Below, piece after piece: positions 24,864 to 31,900 of a stretch of 64,000 nucleotides of DNA; positions within the stretch are counted from its first letter, which is position 1; each line of letters opens with the position of its first letter. The DNA is from Streptomyces sp. NRRL F-5630 (GTDB lineage: Bacteria > Actinomycetota > Actinomycetes > Streptomycetales > Streptomycetaceae). Position numbers and translations under genes: made by a program. The notes under the pieces are model-generated. The model was not told where the DNA came from, made no database searches, and saw nothing but the letters and a program-made list of their open reading frames with translations. The DNA lies in the NCBI RefSeq assembly GCF_000719475.1, contig NZ_JOGO01000005.1, forward strand, positions 78,512-142,511, in the 5' to 3' direction.

Positions 24864-25868
24864 TCAGGAGGGGGGACTGGTGAGCAGGACCGTTCCGCTC
24901 TTGCCGGTACGGCGGACGTGGTCGACGGCTTTGGGGAACTCGGCGAGGTCGTAGCGCGCGGCGACCTCGAAGAGGTCCGGAGCGGTCGCGGCCAGGCGGG
25001 TGGCGAAGGCGACGTCCTCGGCCCGCTCCTCGGGCGTGCGGGTCATCCACCGTTCGATGGACACGCCTCGCACGGTCAGGGCCCGGCGCATCAGTGGGAG
25101 CGACTCCAGAGGCGTGCTCCCGGAACCGAGCCGGCCGTAGGTGATCAGCGTGCCACCGTCGTCGAGCAGTCCGGCGAGCTCGCCGGACAGGGACCCGCCC
25201 ACCGCGTCGAGCGCGACCCGGGGGCGCCTGCCGCCGGTCGCTTCGCGGACTTGGGCCCGCCAATCCGTGTCGGCCGTCGAAATGGCCGGCAGTTCCGGGA
25301 AGCGCTGCCGCAGCGTCCGCGCACCGGTGGCACTGCGCACCAGGTTGACCAGCGGGATGCCGTGCTTGACAGCCGCGGCGCCGACCAGCTTCCCCACGGA
25401 CGAACCGGCGGCCGTCTGGATGACCGGCCCCGGCTGGTCGTGCTGGGCCTCCTCGACCGCTCGCAGCAAAGTGAGCAGGGTGATCGGGTTGACCAGCATC
25501 AGGGCCGCGGTCTCGTCGCTGACATGCTCCGGTACGGGTACCACCAGACCGGCAGGGGCCGTGAGTACGTCGCTCCACGCGCCCGGTACCGGGAAGAACG
25601 CGACCCGCTGACCCGGCCCCAGATGCCGCACACCCTCGCCGAGGGCATCGACGACGCCCATTCCCTCCAGGCCGGGGACGCGCGGACCGGCGAGCCGCCG
25701 CCGCGCGTCCGGGCCGCCCTCTACTCCCGCCAGGTCGCCCGGGTGGATGGGACGGGACAGCACCCGCACCCGTACCTGCGCCGCGTCGGGTGCGGGAGGG
25801 GGCGACTGCTCTCTCAGGTGCAGGACCTCGTCGGCCTCGCCATGGCGGTCGTGCGCGATGGTGCGCAT
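24864..25868 (-). CDS. Quinone oxidoreductase-like NAD(P)-dependent dehydrogenase
   Basis: MDR-superfamily enzyme of 334 aa without structural zinc residues. GroES-like N-terminal domain with LSRPIHPGDLAGVEG and PGLEGMGVVDALGEGV, then the nucleotide-binding domain with QTAAGSSVGKLVGAAAVKHG, and DAVGGSLSGELAGLL. This is the MECR/quinone reductase subgroup that reduces quinones or enones with NADPH. ATG 25868, with AGGAG upstream; a longer in-frame opening at 25904 would cover the operator. First gene of the operon whose other members are the F420-reductase-like and Old Yellow Enzyme genes, and divergent from the TetR gene. Confidence 0.9.
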   Translation of the reverse strand: MRTIAHDRHGEADEVLHLREQSPPPAPDAAQVRVRVLSRPIHPGDLAGVEGGPDARRRLAGPRVPGLEGMGVVDALGEGVRHLGPGQRVAFFPVPGAWSDVLTAPAGLVVPVPEHVSDETAALMLVNPITLLTLLRAVEEAQHDQPGPVIQTAAGSSVGKLVGAAAVKHGIPLVNLVRSATGARTLRQRFPELPAISTADTDWRAQVREATGGRRPRVALDAVGGSLSGELAGLLDDGGTLITYGRLGSGSTPLESLPLMRRALTVRGVSIERWMTRTPEERAEDVAFATRLAATAPDLFEVAARYDLAEFPKAVDHVRRTGKSGTVLLTSPPS

Positions 25869-25888
25869 GAGGCTCCTGTTCGATTTAT

Positions 25889-25936
25889 TGATGACGGGTG
25901 TCATCGAAACTTCTTGGTATGATGACGAGCATCATC
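25889..25936. promoter_or_regulatory. Double TetR operator
   Basis: GATGAC-GGGT-GTCATC (25890-25905, perfect 6-bp arms) and GATGAC-GAGC-ATCATC (25921-25936), both followed by GAAA. The two sites start 31 bp apart, three helical turns. They lie between the TetR gene and the divergent redox operon. Confidence 0.75.
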
Positions 25937-25973
25937 GAAACAGTCAAGTCGGCGACGGCGTGAGAGGACAGCG

Positions 25974-26582
25974 ATGCCGCGTATCACCAGGGAGGACAAG
26001 GCCCGCAACCGGCAGAACATCCTCGACGCGGCGGGCCGCATGTTCCGTCTGCAAGGCATCGACGGGGTCGGCATCGCGGAGCTGATGAAGGAGGCGGGCC
26101 TCACCCACGGCGGCTTCTACAACCACTTCGCTTCCAAGAACGACCTGGTCGTCGAGGCCTGCGAAGCCTCCTTCGCCGCGTCTCTCGGAAGCCTGTCCCA
26201 GACGATCGAGGAGGGCCCGGACGCGGGCGGCTCCCCGCTGAAACGGGCCGTGGACGGATATCTGTCCCCCGCACACCGCGACGCCCCGGACGGCGGCTGC
26301 CCTTCAGCCTCCTTGGCCACCGACGCCGGACGGCACCACGAAGCCGTGCAGCGCGTGTACGCCGAGGGGGTCGAGGGCTATCTCACCGGCTTCGCCGCCG
26401 AGTTCCTGCGCGAAGCCGAGGAACAGGGGCGCGCACTCACACCGGACGAAGCCAGGCGCAGGGCGATGCGCCTGCTCAGCGAAATGATCGGCACCCTGAC
26501 GCTCGCCCGTGCCGTACGCCACGTCGAGCCCGAACTCTCCGACGAGATCCTGCGGGCCGGTCGCAGCCACGCCCTCGACTGA
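25974..26582 (+). CDS. TetR-family transcriptional regulator (AcrR/NemR type)
   Basis: Repressor of 202 aa. HTH at about residues 20-55 with MKEAGLTHGGFYNHFASKND, the sequence style of TetR proteins that guard redox or electrophile-response genes. The C-terminal domain has a Cys in GGCPSASLA near residue 103, which could sense electrophiles. The ATG at 25974 begins MPRITREDKARNRQNILDAA. It is divergent from the quinone oxidoreductase/F420-like/Old Yellow Enzyme operon, as nemR is to nemA in enteric bacteria, with two operators between. Confidence 0.92.
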   Translation: MPRITREDKARNRQNILDAAGRMFRLQGIDGVGIAELMKEAGLTHGGFYNHFASKNDLVVEACEASFAASLGSLSQTIEEGPDAGGSPLKRAVDGYLSPAHRDAPDGGCPSASLATDAGRHHEAVQRVYAEGVEGYLTGFAAEFLREAEEQGRALTPDEARRRAMRLLSEMIGTLTLARAVRHVEPELSDEILRAGRSHALD

Positions 26583-26600
26583 CACCCACGCGCGGGGACC

Positions 26601-26808
26601 GCTCTCAGCTGGCGGTGTGGAGACGGAAGGTATCCACGCGGCCGGCTTCATCGGCAGTGAAGCCGAGACGGACATGATCGGGCGCACCCCCTTGGGTCGT
26701 ATCGGTCAGCCCAAGGATCTGGCGCGGGCGGCGGTCTTCTTCGCCTCCGACGAGGCCGCGTGGGTCACCGGAGAGCGCCTCACCGCCTCCGGCGGCCCGC
26801 GAAGCTGA
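26601..26808 (+). pseudogene. 3' remnant of an SDR oxidoreductase
   Basis: The frame reads ETEGIHAAGFIGSEAETDMI, then GRIGQPKDLARAAVFFASDE and WVTGERLTASGG, the standard C-terminal third of a classical SDR. No Rossmann motif or catalytic Tyr lies upstream, where the TetR gene ends instead. A truncated leftover, perhaps cut by the neighbouring insertion sequence. Confidence 0.85.
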
Positions 26809-26944
26809 CACACCCTGGCAACGCCGAAGTCCGCAGACTTACCCGGCGGGACCGGGCTTCTCCCGGGGACGCTGCTTCTGATCATCAACCGCTCCCTCGA
26901 CCGCACAGGACCTGTGACCGCGCGAAAGGTGCTGAGGGGCCATG

Positions 26945-27049
26945 TCACTTGGCCAGTCTGCGGTGACATACGAGGGTCACGGCGGTGGCAGTGAAGGCGA
27001 GGAAGTGTTCCGGCTTCCGTGCGTAGCGACGGCGCAGGCGTCGGCAGCC
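26945..27049 (-). pseudogene. C-terminal remnant of an IS5-family-type transposase
   Basis: The minus strand reads RRLRRRYARKPEHFLAFTAT, then AVTLVCHRRLAK and a stop. This matches the ending shared by streptomycete IS5-type DDE transposases. Only about 35 codons remain. The opposite end of a similar transposase, on the other strand, is at 31778. The flanks (26809-26944 and 27050-27116) show nothing else. Confidence 0.75.
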
Positions 27050-27116
27050 GGACAGCCGGGACACACTTGGGGACGCGGGGCCCACAGGTGGTCGGGGAGG
27101 GCTGGTTGCCGCGGAC

Positions 27117-27950
27117 TCAGCCGCGCCGTCGCGACGCGGCGGCGAACAGGGCGGTGACGTGCTCGCGCTGGTCGTCGCCCCTGCGGGCGAGGACGATCCG
27201 GCTCGGCCCCGCGTCGGGGACAGGGACGCACACGATGCCTGGGGCCGCGGGCGTGACGAGTGAACGAGGCAGGACCGCGACGACGCGTCCGATCCTCACC
27301 AGAGCGGTGAGTTCGCCGGCGTCGGCGATCTCCGGACCGCTCCCACCACCGGGGACACCCGCCCACCTCGGGAAGACCTCATCGCTGAGGTCGCTCAGGG
27401 AGATGCTGTCCCGCCCGGCGAGCCGGTGGTTTTCGGGGAGGACGGCCACCCGGTCCTCGACGTGGAGGGTCTCGGTGGCCAGCCCGCCGAGGTCATCGAA
27501 CGGGGCGTAGAGCAGGCCCGTGTCGGCACGCCCGTCGCGCAGGTGATCGGTGCGGTCGGTGGCGCCGCTGAAGAGGATGTCGACCTGCCGGGCGGCGGGC
27601 TGCTCCGCGTAGGCGGCGAGGATCCCGGAGAGCAGGTTCGCGTCACCGCCGGGTTTGATCACGAACCTGAGCGATGCGTCGTCGGCGGCGCGTTGTGTGT
27701 TCTGCACGGCGACTGTCATCGCGTTCAGCGCGTGTCGGCCGTGCTCCAGCAGGGCCGCCCCGGCGGGCGTCAGCACGACGCTGCGGCTGGTGCGGTCGAA
27801 GAGCGTGACGCGCAGCCGGGACTCGATGCGCTTGATGGTCTTCGACAGGGCGGGCTGTGCGACGGCGAGCCTGTCGGCGGCGCGTCCGAAGTGCAGCTCC
27901 TCGGCGACGGTGATGAAGTACCGCAGCTCCCTTACCTCCACCAGATCCAT
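27117..27950 (-). CDS. LysR-family transcriptional regulator
   Basis: Regulator of 277 aa. HTH at 1-60: LRYFITVAEELHFGRAADRL, AVAQPALSKTIKRIESRL, FDRTSRSVVLTPAG. The effector-binding domain follows with DTGLLYAPFDDLGGL and PRWAGVPGGGSGPE. ATG 27950. It is divergent from the small protein at 28022 and the SDR at 28336, with ATAC-N9-GTAT in the intervening 71 bp, and most likely regulates them. The ligand is unknown. Confidence 0.92.
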   Translation of the reverse strand: MDLVEVRELRYFITVAEELHFGRAADRLAVAQPALSKTIKRIESRLRVTLFDRTSRSVVLTPAGAALLEHGRHALNAMTVAVQNTQRAADDASLRFVIKPGGDANLLSGILAAYAEQPAARQVDILFSGATDRTDHLRDGRADTGLLYAPFDDLGGLATETLHVEDRVAVLPENHRLAGRDSISLSDLSDEVFPRWAGVPGGGSGPEIADAGELTALVRIGRVVAVLPRSLVTPAAPGIVCVPVPDAGPSRIVLARRGDDQREHVTALFAAASRRRG

Positions 27951-28021
27951 TCCTCAAGGTTATCGAATGCCCGCGGAAGAGGTCTTGGACGCGGCCGGAT
28001 ACCGGGTGGTCGTATGGGGTC

Positions 28022-28339
28022 ATGATCCAGCACACCATGTTCGTCCAGTTCACCGCACCGATTCCCGAGCACGACCTGAAGCAGTACCTCGCGGACCTCG
28101 AAACGGCCGCGAAGGGCACCGGCGTGCTCCAGACGTTCGCCGCACAGCGTCACATCCCCGTCCCCGGCGAGGAGAAGATTCCGGCGTTCATCGCCACCGC
28201 CGTCGTCCAGCTTGGCACCGCCGACCTCGAGGCGCTGGGGACCCTTTTCGCCGCACCGGAGGTCGGCGAGGTCTTCGACACCTGGCGCGCCCGTTACCCG
28301 TTCAAGGCGGCCTGGGCGAACCACGAGGCGCTGGCGTGA
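28022..28339 (+). CDS. Small conserved-looking protein of unknown function
   Basis: Protein of 105 aa that I do not recognise with certainty. It has no signal or membrane segment and a beta-alpha composition: MIQHTMFVQFTAPIPEHDLK, FAAQRHIPVPGEEKIPAFIA, ARYPFKAAWANHEALA. Size and layout resemble the dimeric alpha-beta barrel or Dabb/EthD-like proteins that accompany aromatic or polyketide modifying enzymes. Its TGA overlaps the GTG of the next gene (GTGA), so the SDR is translationally coupled to it. Confidence 0.7.
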   Translation: MIQHTMFVQFTAPIPEHDLKQYLADLETAAKGTGVLQTFAAQRHIPVPGEEKIPAFIATAVVQLGTADLEALGTLFAAPEVGEVFDTWRARYPFKAAWANHEALA

Positions 28340-29088
28340 GCGACTTCACCGACAAGGTCGGCCTTGTCACCGGGGCGGGCAGCGGGATCGGAAGGGCCAT
28401 CGCCTCCGGTCTCGCCCGCCGCGGGGCGGCGGTGGCGGTCCTCGACGTGGACGAGGCGGCGGCGCACGAGACAGCCGAGAAGATCGCGGGGGCAGGCGGG
28501 CGGGCGATCGCCGTCCGGGCCGACATCGCCGACGAGAACTCCGTGCGGTCGGCGATCGGCCGGACGGTCGCCGAGTTCGGGCGGCTGAATGTGGCGGTCA
28601 ACAACGCCGCCGTCTCGTCGAGCGGCCGGCAGCTGACCGAAATGCGGGCGCAGGAATGGGAAGGCGTGCTGCGGGTCAATCTGACCGGCACGTTCCTCTG
28701 TCTCAAACACGAGATACCCGAACTGCGCCGGGCCGGGGGCGGAGCGATCGTCAACATCGCCTCCGGCGGCGGCCTGCACGCCATCCCGCTGTCCCCGGCG
28801 TACGTGGCCGGCAAGCACGGCGTCGTGGGCCTGACGAAGGCCGCCGCAGTCGACTACGCCGCCGACGGCATCCGGGTCAACGCGGTAGCCCCCGGGATGA
28901 CCCGCACGGCGCATCTGGACCGGGCCACCGAGGGAACCGGGATGATCGCCCAGCACCAGGCACTCACTCCGCTCGGCCGTCTCGCCACCCCGGACGAGAT
29001 CGCCGACGCCGCCGTCTGGCTGTGCTCGGACGAATCCTCCTACGTCACGGGGACCACCCTGTCGGTCGACGGCGGACGCCGCGCCTGA
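28336..29088 (+). CDS. SDR-family NAD(P)-dependent oxidoreductase
   Basis: Classical SDR of 250 aa. Cofactor motif VTGAGSGIGRAIA at residues 11-23, NNAAVSS, the catalytic Tyr/Lys in AYVAGKHG, and the C-terminal YVTGTTLSVDGG. An Asp after the second strand (VLDVDEA) points to NAD rather than NADP. The GTG at 28336 overlaps the stop of the preceding small gene by 4 nt. Likely co-regulated by the divergent LysR protein. Confidence 0.92.
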   Translation: MSDFTDKVGLVTGAGSGIGRAIASGLARRGAAVAVLDVDEAAAHETAEKIAGAGGRAIAVRADIADENSVRSAIGRTVAEFGRLNVAVNNAAVSSSGRQLTEMRAQEWEGVLRVNLTGTFLCLKHEIPELRRAGGGAIVNIASGGGLHAIPLSPAYVAGKHGVVGLTKAAAVDYAADGIRVNAVAPGMTRTAHLDRATEGTGMIAQHQALTPLGRLATPDEIADAAVWLCSDESSYVTGTTLSVDGGRRA

Positions 29089-29100
29089 CCCTACGGAGAG

Positions 29101-29235
29101 GGCGCCGCGCCCGACCGCACGAGCAGGACCCTGCGCCTGACCGTGCGGGCAGGGCGCGCCCCGCCTGGCCGGGCGATCAGGACGCCGCACTTGACCGTGC
29201 GAGCAGGGCGCCGCGCCTGGCCGCAGGAGTAGGGC
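29101..29235 (+). repeat. About five degenerate 27-bp tandem repeats
   Basis: Units of 26-28 bp with the pattern 'CGCCGCGCCTGACCGTGCGA' followed by GCAGGG recur about five times, with 70-85 percent identity by eye. They fill the gap between two convergent SDR genes. No gene seen in 29089-29301. Confidence 0.75.
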
Positions 29236-29301
29236 AAGGGAGGCGCCGGACATGTCCTGCTCATCCCCGGGCCGCTCGACGGCGTTCCTCTTCTTAGCAC
29301 G

Positions 29302-30099
29302 TCAGAGGGCCATGCCTCCCGTTGCGTCGATGACCTGGCCGGTTACCCAGCGTGCGTCGTCGGAGGCGAGGAAGGCCACGATGTCGGCCATGTCTTCCGG
29401 CCGCCCGATCCGGCCGAGGGCGGCAAGAGACGCCGCTTGCGCCTCGGCGTGCGGATCGCCCAGCAGGGTGGCCGCGCTGGCATCGGTGAGGACGGTTCCC
29501 GGGGCCACCGAGTTGACCGTGATGCCCCGGGGGCCCAGCTCCTTGGCGAGGGCGAGACTGAAGTTGTCCAGGGCTCCCTTGGTGGCGCCGTAGGCGATCA
29601 TTTCAGGCGTTGCCAGGCGGGCCACGGAGCTGGAGATGTTGATGATCCGGCCCCCGTCGCGCAGGCGCGGCAGTCCCTGCTGCGTGACGAAGAACGGCGC
29701 ACGCACGTTCACGGCGAAGACCTTGTCGAAGGCGTCCTCGGTCAACGACTCCAGGGATGCGAAATCCCCGATGCCGACGTTGTTGACGATGATGTCGAGC
29801 TTCCCCTCGGGCACGTGCTCCGTGCCCGCGGCGTCGAAGGCGGCCCAGAGGCGGGCCGCGTCGCCGCGTTCACCCAGCCCCGCCTGGAGTGCGAAGGCCC
29901 GTCCTCCGTTCTTGCGGATGTTTTCGACGGTCTCGCTCGCCGCCGTCTCGTCGCGGGCGTAGGTGACGCCGACGGCGGCGCCGTCCTGGGCGAGCCGCTC
30001 CGCGATCGCCCGGCCGATGCCCCTGCTGCCGCCGGTGACCAGTGCGACCTTGTCCTCGAGTGCTCTTGCAGACACGGCGGAAGACCGCCTCCCGTTCAT
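29302..30099 (-). CDS. SDR-family oxidoreductase (3-ketoacyl reductase-like)
   Basis: Classical SDR of 265 aa with a 15-residue N-terminal extension. VTGGSRGIGRAIAERLAQDG at residues 21-40, NNVGIGDF, Ser in ISSSVARL, Tyr/Lys in AYGATKGAL, and the ending WVTGQVIDATGGMAL. A Thr/Tyr/Ala-Arg run after the second strand (TYARDE) suggests NADP. It shares the minus strand with the unknown gene at 30128, 28 bp upstream, and both are divergent from a LuxR-type regulator. Confidence 0.92.
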   Translation of the reverse strand: MNGRRSSAVSARALEDKVALVTGGSRGIGRAIAERLAQDGAAVGVTYARDETAASETVENIRKNGGRAFALQAGLGERGDAARLWAAFDAAGTEHVPEGKLDIIVNNVGIGDFASLESLTEDAFDKVFAVNVRAPFFVTQQGLPRLRDGGRIINISSSVARLATPEMIAYGATKGALDNFSLALAKELGPRGITVNSVAPGTVLTDASAATLLGDPHAEAQAASLAALGRIGRPEDMADIVAFLASDDARWVTGQVIDATGGMAL

Positions 30100-30127
30100 C
30101 GAATCGTCTCTTGAGTGCTATGGGCGC

Positions 30128-30532
30128 CTAGACCAGCGGCTTGTGTTCGGGCCACCACCGCTGGACGGCTTCGACAGTCGTCGTCGGGCTGACGTTGAAG
30201 CAGAGCTTCGCGCCGGGTGCCAGCTCGTGGGTGGTGTTGACCAGCACCTCCAACAGCGGGGTCAGTTCCGGGTCCAGCCGGACGCCGGCGCCGATCAGCA
30301 CGATGTCGTAGTCCTTGGCGGTCAACGCGGTGCGAAAGACCGCCTCGGCCGTGCGGCCGTAGTCGAGCAGGCAGTCATCGACACTCAGGCCGAGCTCCTC
30401 GAGCCGAGCCCGGCCCGCGGCCATTCCGGCCCGGACCGCCTCGGCGTCGATTTCAGGGAACGCCGCCCGTGACGAGGGCGCGTCGTCCACCAGCGCTGGA
30501 TCCAGTCCGACGTTGAGCATGGACGGGGACAT
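30128..30532 (-). CDS. Conserved-looking protein of unknown function
   Basis: Cytosolic protein of 134 aa that I cannot assign to a named family. Notable parts are EELGLSVDDCLLDYGRTAEA, KDYDIVLIGAGVRLDPELTP and CFNVSPTTTVEAVQRWWPEH. The middle strand-turn 'IVLIGAGVRLD' suggests a small Rossmann-like sheet. ATG 30532 has GGAGGT upstream. It is the first gene of a two-gene transcript with the SDR at 29302 and is divergent from a LuxR-type regulator. Confidence 0.7.
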   Translation of the reverse strand: MSPSMLNVGLDPALVDDAPSSRAAFPEIDAEAVRAGMAAGRARLEELGLSVDDCLLDYGRTAEAVFRTALTAKDYDIVLIGAGVRLDPELTPLLEVLVNTTHELAPGAKLCFNVSPTTTVEAVQRWWPEHKPLV

Positions 30533-30618
30533 GTCGGTGTACCTCCGTGACCTGGGGTTTCTCGGACCCACGGTAGGCGCCTGGAGGCCGGGCGGCCCTC
30601 CCACATTTCTGGGATACC

Positions 30619-31665
30619 GTGGCAAGGGTGAGTTCCCCGATGGTCCGGCGCGAGACCGTGCGCGACATCGAGGCGATCTGCCGTCTCGACCTCGACTCCC
30701 GGATACTGCGCCGCCGGATCGCCGACCGGCTGACACGCCTCATCCCGGCCGACTCCTACTGCTTCAGCACGATCGACCCGATGACGCTGCTGACCGCCGA
30801 CCAAGTCAGCGCCGGGCTCGTACCGGAGGCGGCCGCGGCCGCCGCGCACAACGAGTACCTGGTGGACGACGTCCTGAAGTTCGCGGCGCTGGCCCGCTCC
30901 GAGGTGTCCGCGGGCACGCTCGGTGCGGCCACCGGCGGTGATCCGGAAGCCAGCCACCGCTACCGGACCGTGCTGCCGATGATCGACGCGCGGCACGAGC
31001 TGCGGGCGGGCTTCGTGGTGGACGGCCGCTGCTGGGGCGTCGTCGCCCTCTTCCGCGGCGGCCGGCGGCCCGACTTCACCCCGGCCGACGTCGGCGTCCT
31101 GCGGCGGCTGTCCGCCCCGGTCGGTGCGGCCCTGCGCCGGGCCGCCCACCGGGCACCCGACGACACCGCTGCGGGCCCGTCCGAGGCCGGAGTGCTCCTG
31201 CTCGACCAGGACTTGCGGCTGTTTTCGGAGAACCTGGCCGCGAAGCTCTGGCGGGACGAGCTGGACCCGTCGCAGGCGGAACTGCCGTCCGCGATCCTGG
31301 AGGTGGCCGCACGGGGAAGAGGCGCTGAGCTGCCGGCGTACGGACGCATCCGCGGCCGCTCGGGCCGGTGGCTCTCCGTCCAGGCCTCGCCGCTGAGTGG
31401 TGGCGGCCCGCATCCGGCGGCCATCGCCGTGACGGTACATCCGGCGCCGGCCGCCGACGTGGCCGAGATACTGCTGCTCGCGTACGGGCTCACAGCGCGC
31501 GAGCGTGACGTGCTGGCGCGAGTCGTCGCCGGTCTGCCGTCGCGGACCATCGCCGTGGAACTGCACATCACCGCGGCGACCGTGCAGGACCATCTGAAGA
31601 GTGTGTTCGCGAAGACCGGTGTCCGCAGCCGCGGCGAACTGGTGGCGACGGTCCTGGGCCTGTGA
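30619..31665 (+). CDS. LuxR-family regulator with N-terminal GAF-like domain
   Basis: Transcription factor of 348 aa. Residues about 25-165 look like a GAF sensor (SYCFSTIDPMTLLTADQVSA, GFVVDGRCWGVVALFRGG). Residues about 190-275 look PAS-like, with GVLLLDQDLRLFSENLAAKL. The C-terminal LuxR HTH reads LTARERDVLARVVAGLPSRT, then HITAATVQDHLKSVFAKTGV. No receiver domain, so it is not a standard response regulator. It is divergent from the unknown gene and SDR at 30532-29302, which it probably controls. The GTG at 30619 is taken although no strong box precedes it; a leaderless message is possible. Confidence 0.88.
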   Translation: MARVSSPMVRRETVRDIEAICRLDLDSRILRRRIADRLTRLIPADSYCFSTIDPMTLLTADQVSAGLVPEAAAAAAHNEYLVDDVLKFAALARSEVSAGTLGAATGGDPEASHRYRTVLPMIDARHELRAGFVVDGRCWGVVALFRGGRRPDFTPADVGVLRRLSAPVGAALRRAAHRAPDDTAAGPSEAGVLLLDQDLRLFSENLAAKLWRDELDPSQAELPSAILEVAARGRGAELPAYGRIRGRSGRWLSVQASPLSGGGPHPAAIAVTVHPAPAADVAEILLLAYGLTARERDVLARVVAGLPSRTIAVELHITAATVQDHLKSVFAKTGVRSRGELVATVLGL

Positions 31666-31777
31666 CCGGACGAGTGATTACTGAGTTTTTCGTCAGGGAC
31701 CGTACGACCGTATCCAGTTGTGAGCAATCTGCGGGACTCGACCTCGCGGCACGGCGTGAGCCGGTAGAGCTGGCGTC

Positions 31778-31900
31778 ATGACGCAGGTACAACTGAGCGA
31801 CGCTGAATGGGAGTTCATCGAGTCCTGTCTGCCGATCGGCCGGTTCGGGTCCGGAGCGGCACCGGCACCCGCACCGGCACCCCACCGGCCTCAGGCGTAG
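31778..31900 (+). pseudogene. N-terminal remnant of an IS5-family-type transposase
   Basis: ATG 31778 opens MTQVQLSDAEWEFIESCLPI, the N-terminus shared by many streptomycete IS5-type transposases ('SDAEWEFIEPYLP'). The similarity ends after about 25 codons; the sequence then is the 3' end of the neighbouring lipoprotein gene, whose stop it overlaps. Upstream 31680-31777 may be the IS end, but I could not find its inverted repeat. Confidence 0.8.

Noticed and set aside
26905..31675. The shared 10-mer CCTGTGACCG near both transposase remnants as IS inverted repeats
   Set aside because: Both copies are on the same strand, one is part of the luxR stop region, and ten bases are not enough in such GC-rich DNA.
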